From positions 1 to 64,000 of the forward strand of contig JABCPU010000174.1 of assembly GCA_016800925.1 (NCBI GenBank): a DNA stretch of 64,000 nt, written 5' to 3'. Shown piece after piece: positions 10,331 through 23,283 of the stretch. The DNA is from Suillus spraguei. Taxonomy: Eukaryota > Basidiomycota > Agaricomycetes > Boletales > Suillaceae. The notes under the pieces were generated by a model. That model saw only the letters and a program-made list of their open reading frames with translations. It ran no database searches and was not told the origin of the DNA. Every line of letters begins with the position of its first letter. Positions within the stretch are counted from its first letter, which is position 1. The position numbers and the translations under genes are program-made.

Positions 10331-13300
10331 ATGCGGATTCTATGGTTCCTCTTGACGCTACTGCCATTAGTTTACTCGAGTTTTGTTAACAACACAAATA
10401 ACCTGCTATGGGGTGCTTACAGACCCAACTTGTACTTCGGCCTCCGACCAAGATTACCCCAATCCCTTATGACTGGTCTGGTGTGGTTCGGCACTCAGGA
10501 CTATCAGTCTATAGCCAGTATGTAACATAAGCATACAACTACAGCAATCCGACTAAACATTTCATCAGAGGCTCGCCACGCATGTGACCAGGGTGATGAC
10601 CTTGACAGCTACACCTGGACGCACTTCGATCCACGTCAGGGCGGTGTACAAGTACTACAGGACAGCCAGAACAATGTGGAAATTACAACCGAGATTTTGA
10701 AGGTACCCGGTGGCTCCCATGGTGGTAGTTGGGTGGCACGTATCAAAGGGACACCTATCAACCTCGGTGCGCTTTCTATCATGACTTTTTATTCTCAAGG
10801 CACAGCATACTAATATTCCCGAACAGCGTATCCATCTAGAATTTCCACTATATTTTATTTCGGCCTGGAAGGACTGGGCGGGTTGGACATGGTCACCGAT
10901 GAGAGCGAGAATGTGAGTCGCAACAAAGTGTACGTACCACCAATTGAGTTAATTGAATCACAAGGGCATCGACGGGCCGGTAGAATTCTCCGGCACTACA
11001 CCCGACCTCGGTGATTTTACTATTCGCATAGTCGATGGTATGTTCATTCTGCTATACTTGAAATAGAGCGTCGCCTCATCCTGTGCAGCGCCCTACAACG
11101 AGGCTGTTACTACTGGCCCGCACTCTGAGGCTTTCGAGGAACGGTTGGGAAAAACTCACCTAGTAGGCCTCCGCCTACCGCCGGGACAACTTTGGACCGC
11201 AAAAGGCAAGTCGTTTCTCTCTCGGAGATTGTATTATTCCGTGACAACACAGGACATCAGAACACATCATGCAGAGCATCGTTGACCGTGCAAACCCGAT
11301 TGCTGAGAAATACCGCGCTGCTGAACAGGCGCCTGATCCTTCATTTATCCTGCAACTTCCTGATGATATCCTCACTACAAGTAATCTTTTTGCTGTTCAG
11401 AAGTCCTTCGAGGGAGAGTTTCAGTTTGATGTCTTCTTCGAGAGTGCCAGTGCGAATCAGACGTTCGATGGTCGGTCTGGTCCAAAATACTTTCTATTCA
11501 AATGGACACTAAACTTTTACCACAGCGAGCACCATTGATCAGGGCATTGCGGCTATCGTAGCGTCCTTTGACAGTCACTTTGAGGAGACATTCCCGATTC
11601 CATCATCATACGCAGCCAATGATGTTACATCTTTGAAGTCTTTTAGTAAAGCGATCACTTCCAACCTGTTTGGTGGTATCGGCTACTTCTACGGCACGTC
11701 CATCGTTGACGACGGATTCGCGTATGAATGGGACCAAGATGATGAGTTCGACAACGAAGATAATGAACAAAAGGGCCCACACTTAACTGAACCATGTGCT
11801 CTGTTAACCGCTACACCTAGCCGCAGCTTTTTCCCGAGAGGATTTTACTGGTAATGAAATAATTATTCAAATTAAGTTCACTCATTTACTTTTACAGGGA
11901 TGAGGGCTTCCACCTTTTACACATAGGCGCATGGGACCCAGAGCTTAGGTATTTGAAGACAACTCCTTATCGTATATCTCTATATCTGACTACTTGTAGT
12001 CTCGAAATTCTCAAGGACTGGATTAAGCTCATCGATGATAATGGCTGGGTCGCACGTGAACAAATCCTTGGCGAGGAAGCGCGCAGCCGAGTCCCTCCGC
12101 AATTTCTGACCCAAGTGCCTACTTTTGCAAACCCTCCAACTCTGACGATGGCAGTAACAGCCATTATCAAACAATTCAACGCTGCGCATGATGGACCTTC
12201 CGCTGCAGATCTTGGGATGGACTACGGCATGAGTGGACAAATGCCCCTTGCCGGCAATCCCGAACCCAGCGCGGCCCTCGACCGCGCGGCTGTGCAGTCT
12301 GTCCTGCGAGACATGTACAAGCCCTTGAAGCGGCACTATGAGTGGTTCCGCCTGACACAGCGTGGGCAGATCAAGCAGTACGGCCGTCGGGCCCGGTCAC
12401 GCTCGGAAGCATACCGTTGGCGAGGACGCTCCGAGGCACATGTTTTGACGAGCGGAATGGACGATTATCCGAGAGGTCCGCCGCACGCAGGGGAGCTTCA
12501 TTTAGATCTAATCAGTTGGATGGCCTTTTTCACTCGAACAATGAAGGACTTTGCACAGTTCATTGACGAAGAAGAGGATGCCGCAAGTTTTGCTGAGATT
12601 GAGTGGGCTATTATAAACAATATCGACGGTGATAAATTTCGAATTTTCAAGAGGCGCTGACTTATTGTTGACTGATACAGACCTACATTGGGACGAGGAA
12701 AGCAAGATGTACTGTGACGTTGGGATTGACTCAGATGGTAAGCTCTTCTCCTGTGTGTCGTTTAAATACCAACCATACTCTCTCTGCTAGATGAATCCAC
12801 CCATATCTGCCATGCGGGTTATGTATCACTTTTTCCCTTTATACTCTCGCTACTTCCGCCCGACTCCCCACACCTTGGGCTCATCCTTGACATGCTGCGT
12901 GATCCCGAACAACTTTGGTCAGAGTATGGTATCCGCAGTCTGAGCAAGAATCATCCTGAGTTTGGGCAGGGAGAGAACTACTGGAAGGGTCCAATATGGG
13001 TACAGATAAATTATATGGTACTTGGTGCATTGCATAACACGTATGCGCGCGAGGAGGGGCCGTTCCAGGATAGGGCCAGGGAGATATATGAAGAGCTGAG
13101 GAGAAATGTGGTGAACAATGTCTTCAAGGTAAGTCTCCGGTCTCGGGCGTTGTTATGTAATGCTCATCTTGGCCTAGGAATATCAAAGAACAGGATATGT
13201 GTGGGAACAGTATGATGCCCTTTCCGGAGAGGGACGGAGGAGGTTTGTGTTCTATTCGTAATCATTTACCTCTTGGTGCTGATTGTTTATATTGCAGCCA

Positions 13301-13417
13301 CCCTTTCACTGGTTGGACATCGCTCGTCACGCTCAGTAAGCATCTTCCTTCTACCTTGGCATGAAGTTGTCTAATTTCTACCTCTTGTATATAACAGTCC
13401 TCGCAGAGAAATACTGA
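10331..13417 (+). CDS. CWH41: Mannosyl-oligosaccharide glucosidase (glucosidase I, GH63)
   Basis: This enzyme removes the outermost alpha-1,2-linked glucose from Glc3Man9GlcNAc2 on new glycoproteins in the ER lumen. The start ATG opens a hydrophobic signal or anchor (MRILWFLLTLLPLVYS), followed by NNLLWGAYRPNLYFG. Later exons give RHACDQ and DLDSYTWTHFDPRQGG, then RISTIFYFGLEGLGGLDM. The catalytic domain has RGFYWDEGFHLL with the conserved Asp, DWIKLIDDNGWVAREQILG, SGMDDYPRG and GENYWKGPIW. VWEQYDALSGEG is the likely general-base region and HPFTGWTSLV the C-terminus. Exons join in frame across roughly ten short introns, one with a GC donor (11206-11260), and end at TGA 13415-13417. The gene looks intact. 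Homology to yeast Cwh41/Gls1 is from motif recognition. Confidence 0.93.
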
Positions 13418-13819
13418 ATCAAAACCTAGCCAGACATTAGCCTGGAGAAAATATTCGTTGCATAGAGGTATGTATTTTGTATGTACCATCGAGGCAGCTG
13501 GACCGTAAAATCTATATGGCATGATGCAACTCTACTTAGCGCAGCGACGCTGTGGAAAATTTTCACTACGGACTCGCCAGACAGCACAATGAGTCGTCTA
13601 GCCATAAATCATTTTCCGACTTCCACAACAAATACCGCAATGTAAGACGCATGTTATGTGACGCAAATGAATCCAATAGTTTGTAAGTTTTGCCTGAGTC
13701 CCTATAACATGGAAAGTCAGACCACCGTGCCCAACTTCAAGGCTTCCACTTCTCGGAACCTTTCTTAGTAAGATAAGTGCTTCCATTGGCCTCCGAACAT
13801 CCTGTACGACCATTCTAAT

Positions 13820-14128
13820 GTGACATGTAGATTTATCCCCGCTACCATAAAGGAGTGGGTTGTATCATGTTTTACCACTGGGACGTCATTCAAATCGGTC
13901 GTCTTCCTGCCTGTGTTTATTGCTTTTGACCTCGAATTGCATTCTCCTCTTGACTTTTCTTCGATTGCTCGTTCGCTCGGCCATTTGGGCCCAAGTTCGC
14001 GTTTCGCTGAAATTCCCATGGCCTCACTGGTGATTCATTGTCGTCCGCTCACTACCGATGTCGAGTTCGAGCTCGAGGTTGCGTGTGATCTCGATGCTCT
14101 GTTTGGGATGAACTGGATTGCTCCGTAG
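13820..14128 (+). CDS. Unknown 102-residue ORF
   Basis: An uninterrupted reading frame runs from ATG at 13820 to TAG and ends with LEVACDLDALFGMNWIAP. I recognise no family. The ending is vaguely like the 'DVILGLDW' motif after retroelement aspartic proteases, but no protease active-site motif is present. It lies between glucosidase I and the tRNA-like array. The remaining non-coding sequence from 13418 to 14394 shows nothing else supportable. Whether it is expressed is unknown. Confidence 0.25.
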   Translation: MTCRFIPATIKEWVVSCFTTGTSFKSVVFLPVFIAFDLELHSPLDFSSIARSLGHLGPSSRFAEIPMASLVIHCRPLTTDVEFELEVACDLDALFGMNWIAP

Positions 14129-14394
14129 CCACCGTTTTGTGAGACTCCCGTCTCCAATCCTCTATGTCTAGCCTTCAAGGTGGTAACAGTGTCTCATTGT
14201 CTTGTTTTTTAATATATGCTGATTTCCTTCTGTGTTTCTAGAAACTTCATGTATGCTTGGTGGTAATGTCGATCATATTCTGCTGCTGACGATGGTGAAT
14301 TAGAATTATCTCAGTCTTCGTCCCTCGTCGGGCAGTTTTATTGACCATGTCATCTTTTTCGGACCCCCGTTTTCAACCTAGGACGTCTCGTCAA

Positions 14395-15110
14395 GTGGGA
14401 GACTTAAGGTAGCCTTGCCAGTGTGGTTACGACAACGGAATCAAAATCTGTTTCTCTTGCACTATGCAGGTTCGAAACCTGCTGAACTAAAGTTTTTTCT
14501 ATTGGAACACACTTTGATATTCACCCATGGATGGTAACATTGGACGTTCACCGTATCTGGTCTTAGGCAAGTGGTTGCCACAAACAGAATCAAAATCTGT
14601 TTCTCTTGGACTGTGCGTGCAGATTTGAAACCTGCTGACGACGAGGTTGTTTTCTATCGGAACACGCCTTGATCTTCACTCATGGATGGTTTCTTTAGAA
14701 GCTCGCCGTGACTGGTCTTAGCCAGGTGGTTGCCACAACAGAATCAAAATCTGTTTCTCTTGGACTGTGCAGGTTCGAAACCTGATGAACTACGGTTTTT
14801 TCTATCGGAACACTCTTTGACATTCATTCATGCATGATTTCTAGAAGTTCACCGTAACTGGTCTTAGCTAGATGGTTGCCACAACAGAATCAAAATCTGC
14901 TTCTCTTGGACTACGCAGGATCGAAACCTGAAGAGCTACCGCTTTTTTCTATCGGAACACACCTTGATATTCACCCATGGATGGTTTCATTGGTCGTCCA
15001 CCGTAACCGGTCTTAGCCTGGTGGTTGGAACAGGCCCACAACAGAATCAAAATCTGTTTCTCTTGGACTGTGTAGGTTCAAAACCTGCCGATCACAACCT
15101 TTTTTTTCCT
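14395..15110 (+). repeat. Tandem array of five tRNA-like units (about 150 bp each)
   Basis: Five units repeat with B-box starts at 14469, 14632, 14772, 14918 and 15075 (spacings 163, 140, 146 and 157). Each unit has an A-box-like word (for example TAGCCAGGTGG) and the stem-loop ACAGA-ATCAAAA-TCTGT. A T-arm follows, GCAGG-TTCGAAA-CCTGC in the best copies, with a B-box match GGTTCGAAACC. The unit closes with a T run of four or more and a spacer with CATGGATGG and TTCACCGTAACTGG. A sixth, 5'-only start lies at about 15121-15178. The loop would read anticodon CAA (Leu) in all five units. The acceptor and D stems do not pair well, so these are tRNA-derived repeats rather than proven functional tRNAs. 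Confidence 0.8.
14714..14795 (+). ncRNA. Best-preserved tRNA-like unit (copy 3)
   Basis: The unit runs from GGTCTTAGCCAGGTGG through the anticodon-type arm at 14738-14754 (CAA at 14745-14747) and a long variable-like segment. A T-arm (GGTTCGAAACC at 14772-14782) follows, and a T6 tract starts at 14796. Box A is close to consensus and box B is perfect, so Pol III transcription is plausible. A 5-bp pairing (CCGTG at 14706-14710 with TACGG at 14791-14795) could extend a terminal stem outside the usual tRNA start. It is not a standard tRNA because a 7-bp acceptor stem and a D stem are not formed. Confidence 0.45.
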
Positions 15111-15180
15111 GTCAGAGCACATCTTGACATTAACTCATGGATGATTCCTCAGAGGTTCATCTTAACCGGTCTTTAGCCCC

Positions 15181-15837
15181 TGTGCAAATTGTTGTTGCAA
15201 CATTTGGAAGCCATTGCATTTTGGTATGGTTTATGCATTGCAGGCACAAATTAGTACTATTTTTTACGTCGTCCGTTTTCACAGGATATATTTCCCGAAG
15301 CTCCTGTACACGCATTATAACTGAAGGTTAATAAAATTTAGATTTTTCGAACAGTCGTTAGTCGCACAAGGCGTCAATAGAAACCTTACTGGGAATGTTC
15401 TGAGAAGTAGAAGCCTTGGAAGTAGAGCATGGTGGCCTGGCTTTCCATAGTGCACACTATAATCACATTTCAGGTCGTCGGACTCTATATAAGTGCTTTT
15501 TGAAATTATTAATTATTAGCCTTTAGATCTTCTGCGGGAGTGGACCCAGGTCATCCGGGTCTCTGTAAATAATTTGTAATGATCTAACTGAAGTCTCTTC
15601 GCTTCTTGAAGCATGCTGTTAACTTCAAGGCAACTTTCGAAGGCACGTGCTTGGTTCCTTTTCTGAATGTGATAGACTTGCACACGATCTCCGAAGCTCA
15701 TCTATAAGTGATATCTATGTAACATGCAACTAGACAAACTTTGGACCGTACGGAATTATCTGCAAAGCATAGACAGTCATTGGTGATTCGTTCCGATTCT
15801 TCATTTCCTTCTCACTGGTGACGACACGGCGTGGTTC
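15181..15837. other. Intergenic, no supported feature
   Basis: Between the tRNA-like array and the P450 stop codon I see only short frames on both strands without recognisable motifs. Confidence 0.5.
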
Positions 15838-18009
15838 TCATTCGACCTCAGGATAAATATCCATCATGCGCCTGAGCTCCGCGTCTGGAACCCTCGGTTT
15901 GAACTCAATAGGGCAAGAGACATGTGGCATCTCCACACGCATGAAACCCACGTCATCCACCGGCTTCGTAGGATCTAGAGTGAGCTGGAAGGCCCAAAGG
16001 ACAAGGACTGAGTTGATCCACACGGATCTGTACCGGGCGAAATCAGCTCTGAGGATTATGTACATGAAAGAATACTTCACCTGTTTGCAAGGTGTAGACC
16101 GGGGCATATACTGGAATGGAGGTCAGTCCAAGAGAATGTATCTCAAAAGATGGCACTACTCACCGCCGACCAAACCCATAGACAAAATATGTGAGATCGT
16201 CTCTCAAGCGACCTTGGTCATTTATCCAACGCTGAGGCTTGAACGCGTCAGGATCAGGGTAAACTTCTGCATCTCGCGAGATGGCCCTGACAAAGTAATT
16301 GTTAAGACCTTCGTAATTTGAAGGACGATATTTACCAATGGTTACCGAGTACCGTAGTCCCGGCGGGAATGCAATAGTTTTCCTATCCAATGGATATCAG
16401 GTTATCCTTCGTATGACAATTTTTTCAAAAGCACTTGCCCAAATCACGTCTTTAGTTGTCCGGTGAGGAAACCCTGCAGTGTGAATGATGTGAACTTCAG
16501 GCATGGGACAGACACCAAAAATATCTACCATTGGGACCCAGTGGTCTCCATCTCAAAGCCTCGGAGATGAAGGCGTGCAGCAGAGGAAGGGATTGTTGGT
16601 TAGCGAAGGTCGGTGCTTTGGTAGAGAAATCACTAAATTGACAGGATTGCAATAGAACGCTACGGGCCTACCTCGGTCCCTTCCTACGACCCTATCAATC
16701 TCAGCCTGGACTTTAGCTTGCTCCTCGGGAAAACATGCAGCTGCCATTAGCACCGTGCATATTGCCGCGGCAGACTAACACATGATATCAGTCACGTAAT
16801 CGGAAACGATAAACCAGACCTTACCGAATCGCTTCCAGCTGCAAAAAAGGTGCCGGAAAGAAAATGCATCTCCAATTCTGACAAATTAAGGAGACGTTCA
16901 TTTTCTAGCAAATATCTCCCAAACGAAGGACCAACGTCCACATCGTTCTGCTGTGGGACAGTTGAGATAATATCCGAGGATCAGCGGATCAGATACGCGT
17001 ACCAATTGTTGTTTCAAGCGGTTCATCTGACTAGCGAAGAGTTTCCGGTTGCTCTTAAACTCCCTTCTTAATTTACTGCCGTACCAAGGAAGGTATCTGA
17101 GCCAGGGGATCGTGTCTACCCAATAAGCGCCAGGGCGCAGGACAGTCCGAAACACACTCATGAGCTCCCGAACCGCTTTGACTTCGGGATCGGCCGCAGA
17201 TGTGGGGGTAGCCTTCCCAAGTACCACTGTCAAAATCGTCGTCACAGCATAACTTCAAAATACCCGTAAGTAAAAGTAATATATCCCAGACCTAGGAAAG
17301 CGCCTACCTTATCGCGTGGTTCTGGAAGTTGGATGGATCATCAAGAATGTTAAGGACTGTGTTCTTCGCAAATGACATCTGCAGAGGCTGATACGTCTCA
17401 GCTGCCTTAGGCTGGAGATGGGTATGAAGTGCTCTGGATCACGTTGCAATATCAGATAGGGGCTTCGCTGACACAGTATACGGATACGAACCTACGCATC
17501 CGACGAAATCTATCCCCAGCGCGTGCAACACTGACGGTCAATCCGCCGGTAAGCATTTGTCCAGCATGCATGGAGGACGATCAGCCAGCAATCCACCCTG
17601 CTTCTCCATGATGTCCACCGCGGCCTGTGGCAGAATGTTGAGCCTGGATATGACAACTCAGCGTGGAGGAACTGACTTTGTAGCGGCCGATAATAACGAC
17701 TTTCTCAGTTCCGGTGCGAACGGTAATTAGAGGACCGTACTCATCAATCCATTTTGCTACAGTGAGAAATGGACTGATCACCGATGGGACATGATTAGTA
17801 TTGAAAAACAACAGTGGATGAGAATTCTTACTTGCTACGGGGAAGGAAGTGTCCCATAAGTCTCCAATTTGGAGGGGAAGGTGGGAGAGGACCATTCTTT
17901 GATCTAGGACGATAGGCCTGAGCAATCACTGTTGCTATCACAAGACAAGCGGCAACATCGAGGACAAGCTGTGTGTTGTCAGAAATGTGCAATCAGGCAG
18001 CAGTACCAT
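15838..18009 (-). CDS. Cytochrome P450 monooxygenase
   Basis: A heme-thiolate monooxygenase, probably ER-bound. Read on the minus strand, it has a hydrophobic N-terminal helix (VAACLVIATVIAQAY), a proline hinge (GPLPPSPPNWRLMGH), WIDEYGPLITVRTG, and an I-helix motif FAAGSDS split by an intron from AAAICTVLMAAA. PEEQAKVQAEIDRVVG, GFPHRTTKDV and ENYCIPAGTTVLGNHWAISR follow. The PERF-type block is DAEVYPDPDAFKPQRW, and the heme loop is YGFGRRICPGLHLANR with the cysteine ligand, again split by an intron. It ends PRVPDAELRRMMDIYPEVE. The start is uncertain: ATG at 18009 followed at once by a 38-nt intron would restore the frame. An intron at 16383-16438 has a GC donor. I see no interruption. Substrate unknown. 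Confidence 0.88.
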
Positions 18010-19306
18010 GGTCGATTGGAAGAGCAGAAGATGGATAAGACAGACCTCATCAAAAGCGCATTTAATACCCCTCACGACTATTGCACATTCCGAATGTAGG
18101 CTATACTTTTGTCGGACGCATGAGTGCTAGGAGGCACTGCAGCTGGGTGGGTGCCGGCGTGTGATTATCAATTCACCGATGACAGGCTGAAAGTTCGTTT
18201 AGCAGCCAGTAATCAGCAAGAGAATGATAGTGACTCTTTTGGATTTTTACGCACGAGTACTGCGTGAGTCTCGGGCTTCCAGCAAGTCGGTGTGTAATTG
18301 AAGTAAAAGATTGATCAATGTGATATCCTTGTAGATAGAACCGGCACAGTGACACAATGGATTAAGTTTTAGGTCTACTTGAAAGGGCCATAGAGATGTG
18401 CGCAGTTGTTGCACGAACACCCAGTTTGGGCTGTTACTAGGCCCGATCGCCGCGCCTGTGTAGTCTCCCCTAGGCAGACCTTTGTAGATGATGGAACTTT
18501 TATCGCGGTTCTTTTTGACAACAACCGGTAGAGTCCCGCAGGTAAGTTCCATATCCGCGAGCACAGTAGTCACCAGACTCAGGGCCTCCTTTTCCTTTAG
18601 ATTTGTTAGCTCATACTACTACGATGAATACAGTCACATACTCCCGTTGAATTGATTGTTGCTCGTATTATTCTGCTACTGCAATAGGACGCACAGTACT
18701 GAATATCTGTATGCCGATGTAATATCAGTGTGATCAAAAGGAGGAAAGGATATAAGATGACCGTGAGTGTGATACCGCACTCAGAGTCTCAAACTAACAA
18801 AACGATACTTAAAGTTAACGTTCAACTACGGAACGTATCATGACACCCAAATTTCATAACTTAATTGTATCCTCGTCCTAAATCTTATTTGTCAGAGATT
18901 CGGCTCAACGGTATATCACATGCTGGAGGATGATGAAGATGAATTCCAGGGCATATGTGCAGTCACCGCCAATACGGCGGACAGGAACTTACATAAGTGA
19001 CTTGTGGGTAAGCAGTCGACATGGCCTTGTCGTTGCGTACAATGATCTTTGCAAAGTTTCAATCGTTTCCAACATCGTCACAATGTTTGAATCTAGAAAG
19101 GGCGTCCTGCCCCCCAAACTGGGTCAGCTTGACGTGCGGGTCATCACATCTGATAGCGGCACGAGATGTTTACAACATAATTTAGATTTGAAACAGCGTT
19201 CTAAATGCTCTGGGAAGTCATCCAATGTCGAACCTGTCTATGATCAAGTACTATTACTAGTAGGTGGTGTGCAACACAACATAAGACTACGATAACAAAA
19301 GTAAAG
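18010..19306. other. Intergenic, no supported gene
   Basis: This 1.3 kb stretch lies between the start of the P450 and the end of dihydrolipoamide dehydrogenase. Frames of 108 codons (18247-18573, minus) and 121 codons (18930-19295, plus) are present but carry no recognised motif or splice context. I do not call them. Confidence 0.4.
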
Positions 19307-21289
<1,983 letters not shown>

Positions 21290-21662
21290 TGATGTGGTGG
21301 AAGCCGGACAAGTCCTTTGCAAACAAATTCTCTCGGTCGGACGGTGTCGTGTAAACGTTGACACGATGTCACGTCACAGTCACACAAGAAGCGAAGCGAA
21401 CATCATGATGAGTAAGAACATTTTGAATCTTAGTCGCCAGCCCAAGAGGCGTGTAATATACGAGAATATGAATATTCGAGGTCGGCATAGAGAGATAGTT
21501 GAGTTATAAATGTGGACCGGTATCGTACAGGTCGTGAAATGAAGCACCTGAGATAAAAATGAAATGGACAATGAAACCCACGAGGCCCAGCCTACAGATC
21601 ATATGTATGTACTCCACAAAAAAGCGCAACAATTGTCATATTCACGAATATGAAAGCAAATA

Positions 21663-23066
21663 TTACCGCCGTAAGATACCTAACCCTGATGTTTCCAAGT
21701 TCATGCTCACATCAAAATCTTCAGCGTTAAAGGAAAGCGAGTCAAAGTGCAAGCTGTCAAGCCGCAACTCGAAACTAATATCCCTTGGTCGTGAGGGCAG
21801 GGGCAACTCGTCGTCACTATCAAGCGAATCGAGGTTGCGACCATACTTGTCCTCGATCTCCCTTCCATAATCATCAACAAAATGCACCGCGGCGTATGGG
21901 ACATCAGGGTAAGAGTGTGTGCTCGAGGTTGACGCGGACGTGGATGTGGAAGGAACTATGGAAGAGGAGGGAGGTTCTGGAGAGAAGGAGAAGATGCGGT
22001 GCAGTTCATTAACGGAAAAACGTTTGCGTGATCTTTGGGTGGAGGGGGGGCTGGGTGACGTCGGGCGCTCGTCTTTCTGGAAATCATCCGAAGATACAGG
22101 ACGCAAGTCTCTATTTGGACGCTGAAGATCCTGCGATGAGACAGGTCGCTTCAAATCCTTGCTGGACTTGGACTCGGACGAAAGAGCTCGCTGAAAGTCG
22201 GCTGAAGACACTGGACGACGAAGACTATGATCGTACGTGGGTGCACAGGGTGTGAGGGGGCGCTCGATGAACTCATACGAGGGCCGGATCTCAGCGATGG
22301 AAGGAGTAGTGTCAGAGCCCTTGAGATAAGGCAATGACGTAGTGGTCGAGCTTGAGAGGATTCCTTCCGGTGAGGAAGAAAATGACTGCTTTTGGAACAG
22401 GCTCGAAAGCTTGCGACTCGCTGTCGGTGGCACGTCCTCTCTAGAATGCAAAACGCCTCTGAATATGCCTGGCATACTCTCAGTGGATGTCCAAAGGTCC
22501 TTGACATGTGGTTTGGAGTTGCCACGAGGGAGAGAAACATTCTTTATGGATTGGAATGCACGAGATGCACGGGCGCGGAAAGTCTTTGAGCGCTTTAACT
22601 GTGGCCCTTGGTTAGATGGGGATAGTGGGATGTGATCTGTGTGATTGGATTTATTTTCCTTTGGACGTTTGACCCTGACGACCTCAATCACGTCCGAATC
22701 TTCTCGCACATCATGCTGGACAATTCGAATGAGGTCGCTATTGTGCATAGCAGAGATAATGATATGCTGTGTGTGCTGATGCTTCTCGCTCATACTGCTA
22801 GATGTAGAGCTCCTGGACTGCGGGACAACCACCGGGCTTGCACTAGGTTGCTCATGGTAGAGGGAGGGAGTGGGTTCTGGCTCATGCAGCAAAAAGGGTA
22901 CATCAAATAAAATTTCAGGCTGTTTAGCAGAGGACACTTCGATGGATCTGCTGTTTTCTGGACGCAGGTCTGCGTCAAAACAGCACCAAGGAGGATTTTG
23001 CGAGTGCTCTTCTTCGGGGGGTATAACGAAGACGTGGGGCACACGAGAAGGATGATCCGTGTACAT
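21663..23066 (-). CDS. Ser/Pro-rich protein of unknown function (about 467 aa)
   Basis: This is a single long exon. The likely start is the ATG at 23066 (MYTDHPSRVPHVFVIPPEEE); the frame is open further upstream to 23174 without a better start. The chain is rich in Ser, Pro and Arg and looks disordered. It has a short repeated motif RPVSSxDxQ (three times, at about 22060-22200) and a basic SRKRFSVNELHRIFSF segment. It ends with acidic, regularly spaced Asp/Leu residues (SLDSDDELPLPSRPRDISFELRL). I recognise no domain. It is divergent from tRNase Z with about 217 bp between the starts, so a shared promoter is likely. Confidence 0.75.
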   Translation of the reverse strand: MYTDHPSRVPHVFVIPPEEEHSQNPPWCCFDADLRPENSRSIEVSSAKQPEILFDVPFLLHEPEPTPSLYHEQPSASPVVVPQSRSSTSSSMSEKHQHTQHIIISAMHNSDLIRIVQHDVREDSDVIEVVRVKRPKENKSNHTDHIPLSPSNQGPQLKRSKTFRARASRAFQSIKNVSLPRGNSKPHVKDLWTSTESMPGIFRGVLHSREDVPPTASRKLSSLFQKQSFSSSPEGILSSSTTTSLPYLKGSDTTPSIAEIRPSYEFIERPLTPCAPTYDHSLRRPVSSADFQRALSSESKSSKDLKRPVSSQDLQRPNRDLRPVSSDDFQKDERPTSPSPPSTQRSRKRFSVNELHRIFSFSPEPPSSSIVPSTSTSASTSSTHSYPDVPYAAVHFVDDYGREIEDKYGRNLDSLDSDDELPLPSRPRDISFELRLDSLHFDSLSFNAEDFDVSMNLETSGLGILRR

Positions 23067-23283
23067 AACGACAGTGGCTTGAATGAACGACAGCGAGTTA
23101 TAACAAAACGAAAGTAAATGAGCGCGATAGACGCAATAGCTTTCCGATAGCACTGACGGTTCGATTGCAAACAAGAGTCAGCCCCAAGGACAGCCACAAA
23201 ATATCTCTGTTCAACTTCACTTGCCTTTTACGTAAATGTACTTTAGGAACCGGTTACCGGAGCAAATCCTACTTTCAACTGTC

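Noticed and set aside
14395..15110. Reading the tRNA-like units on the minus strand as tRNA-Gln(TTG)-like
   Set aside because: The reverse loop would read TTG, but the B box matches GGTTCGANNCC only on the plus strand and the T runs follow the plus-strand units.
18247..18573. 108-codon minus-strand frame as a gene
   Set aside because: No motif, no splice continuation and no homology that I recognise.
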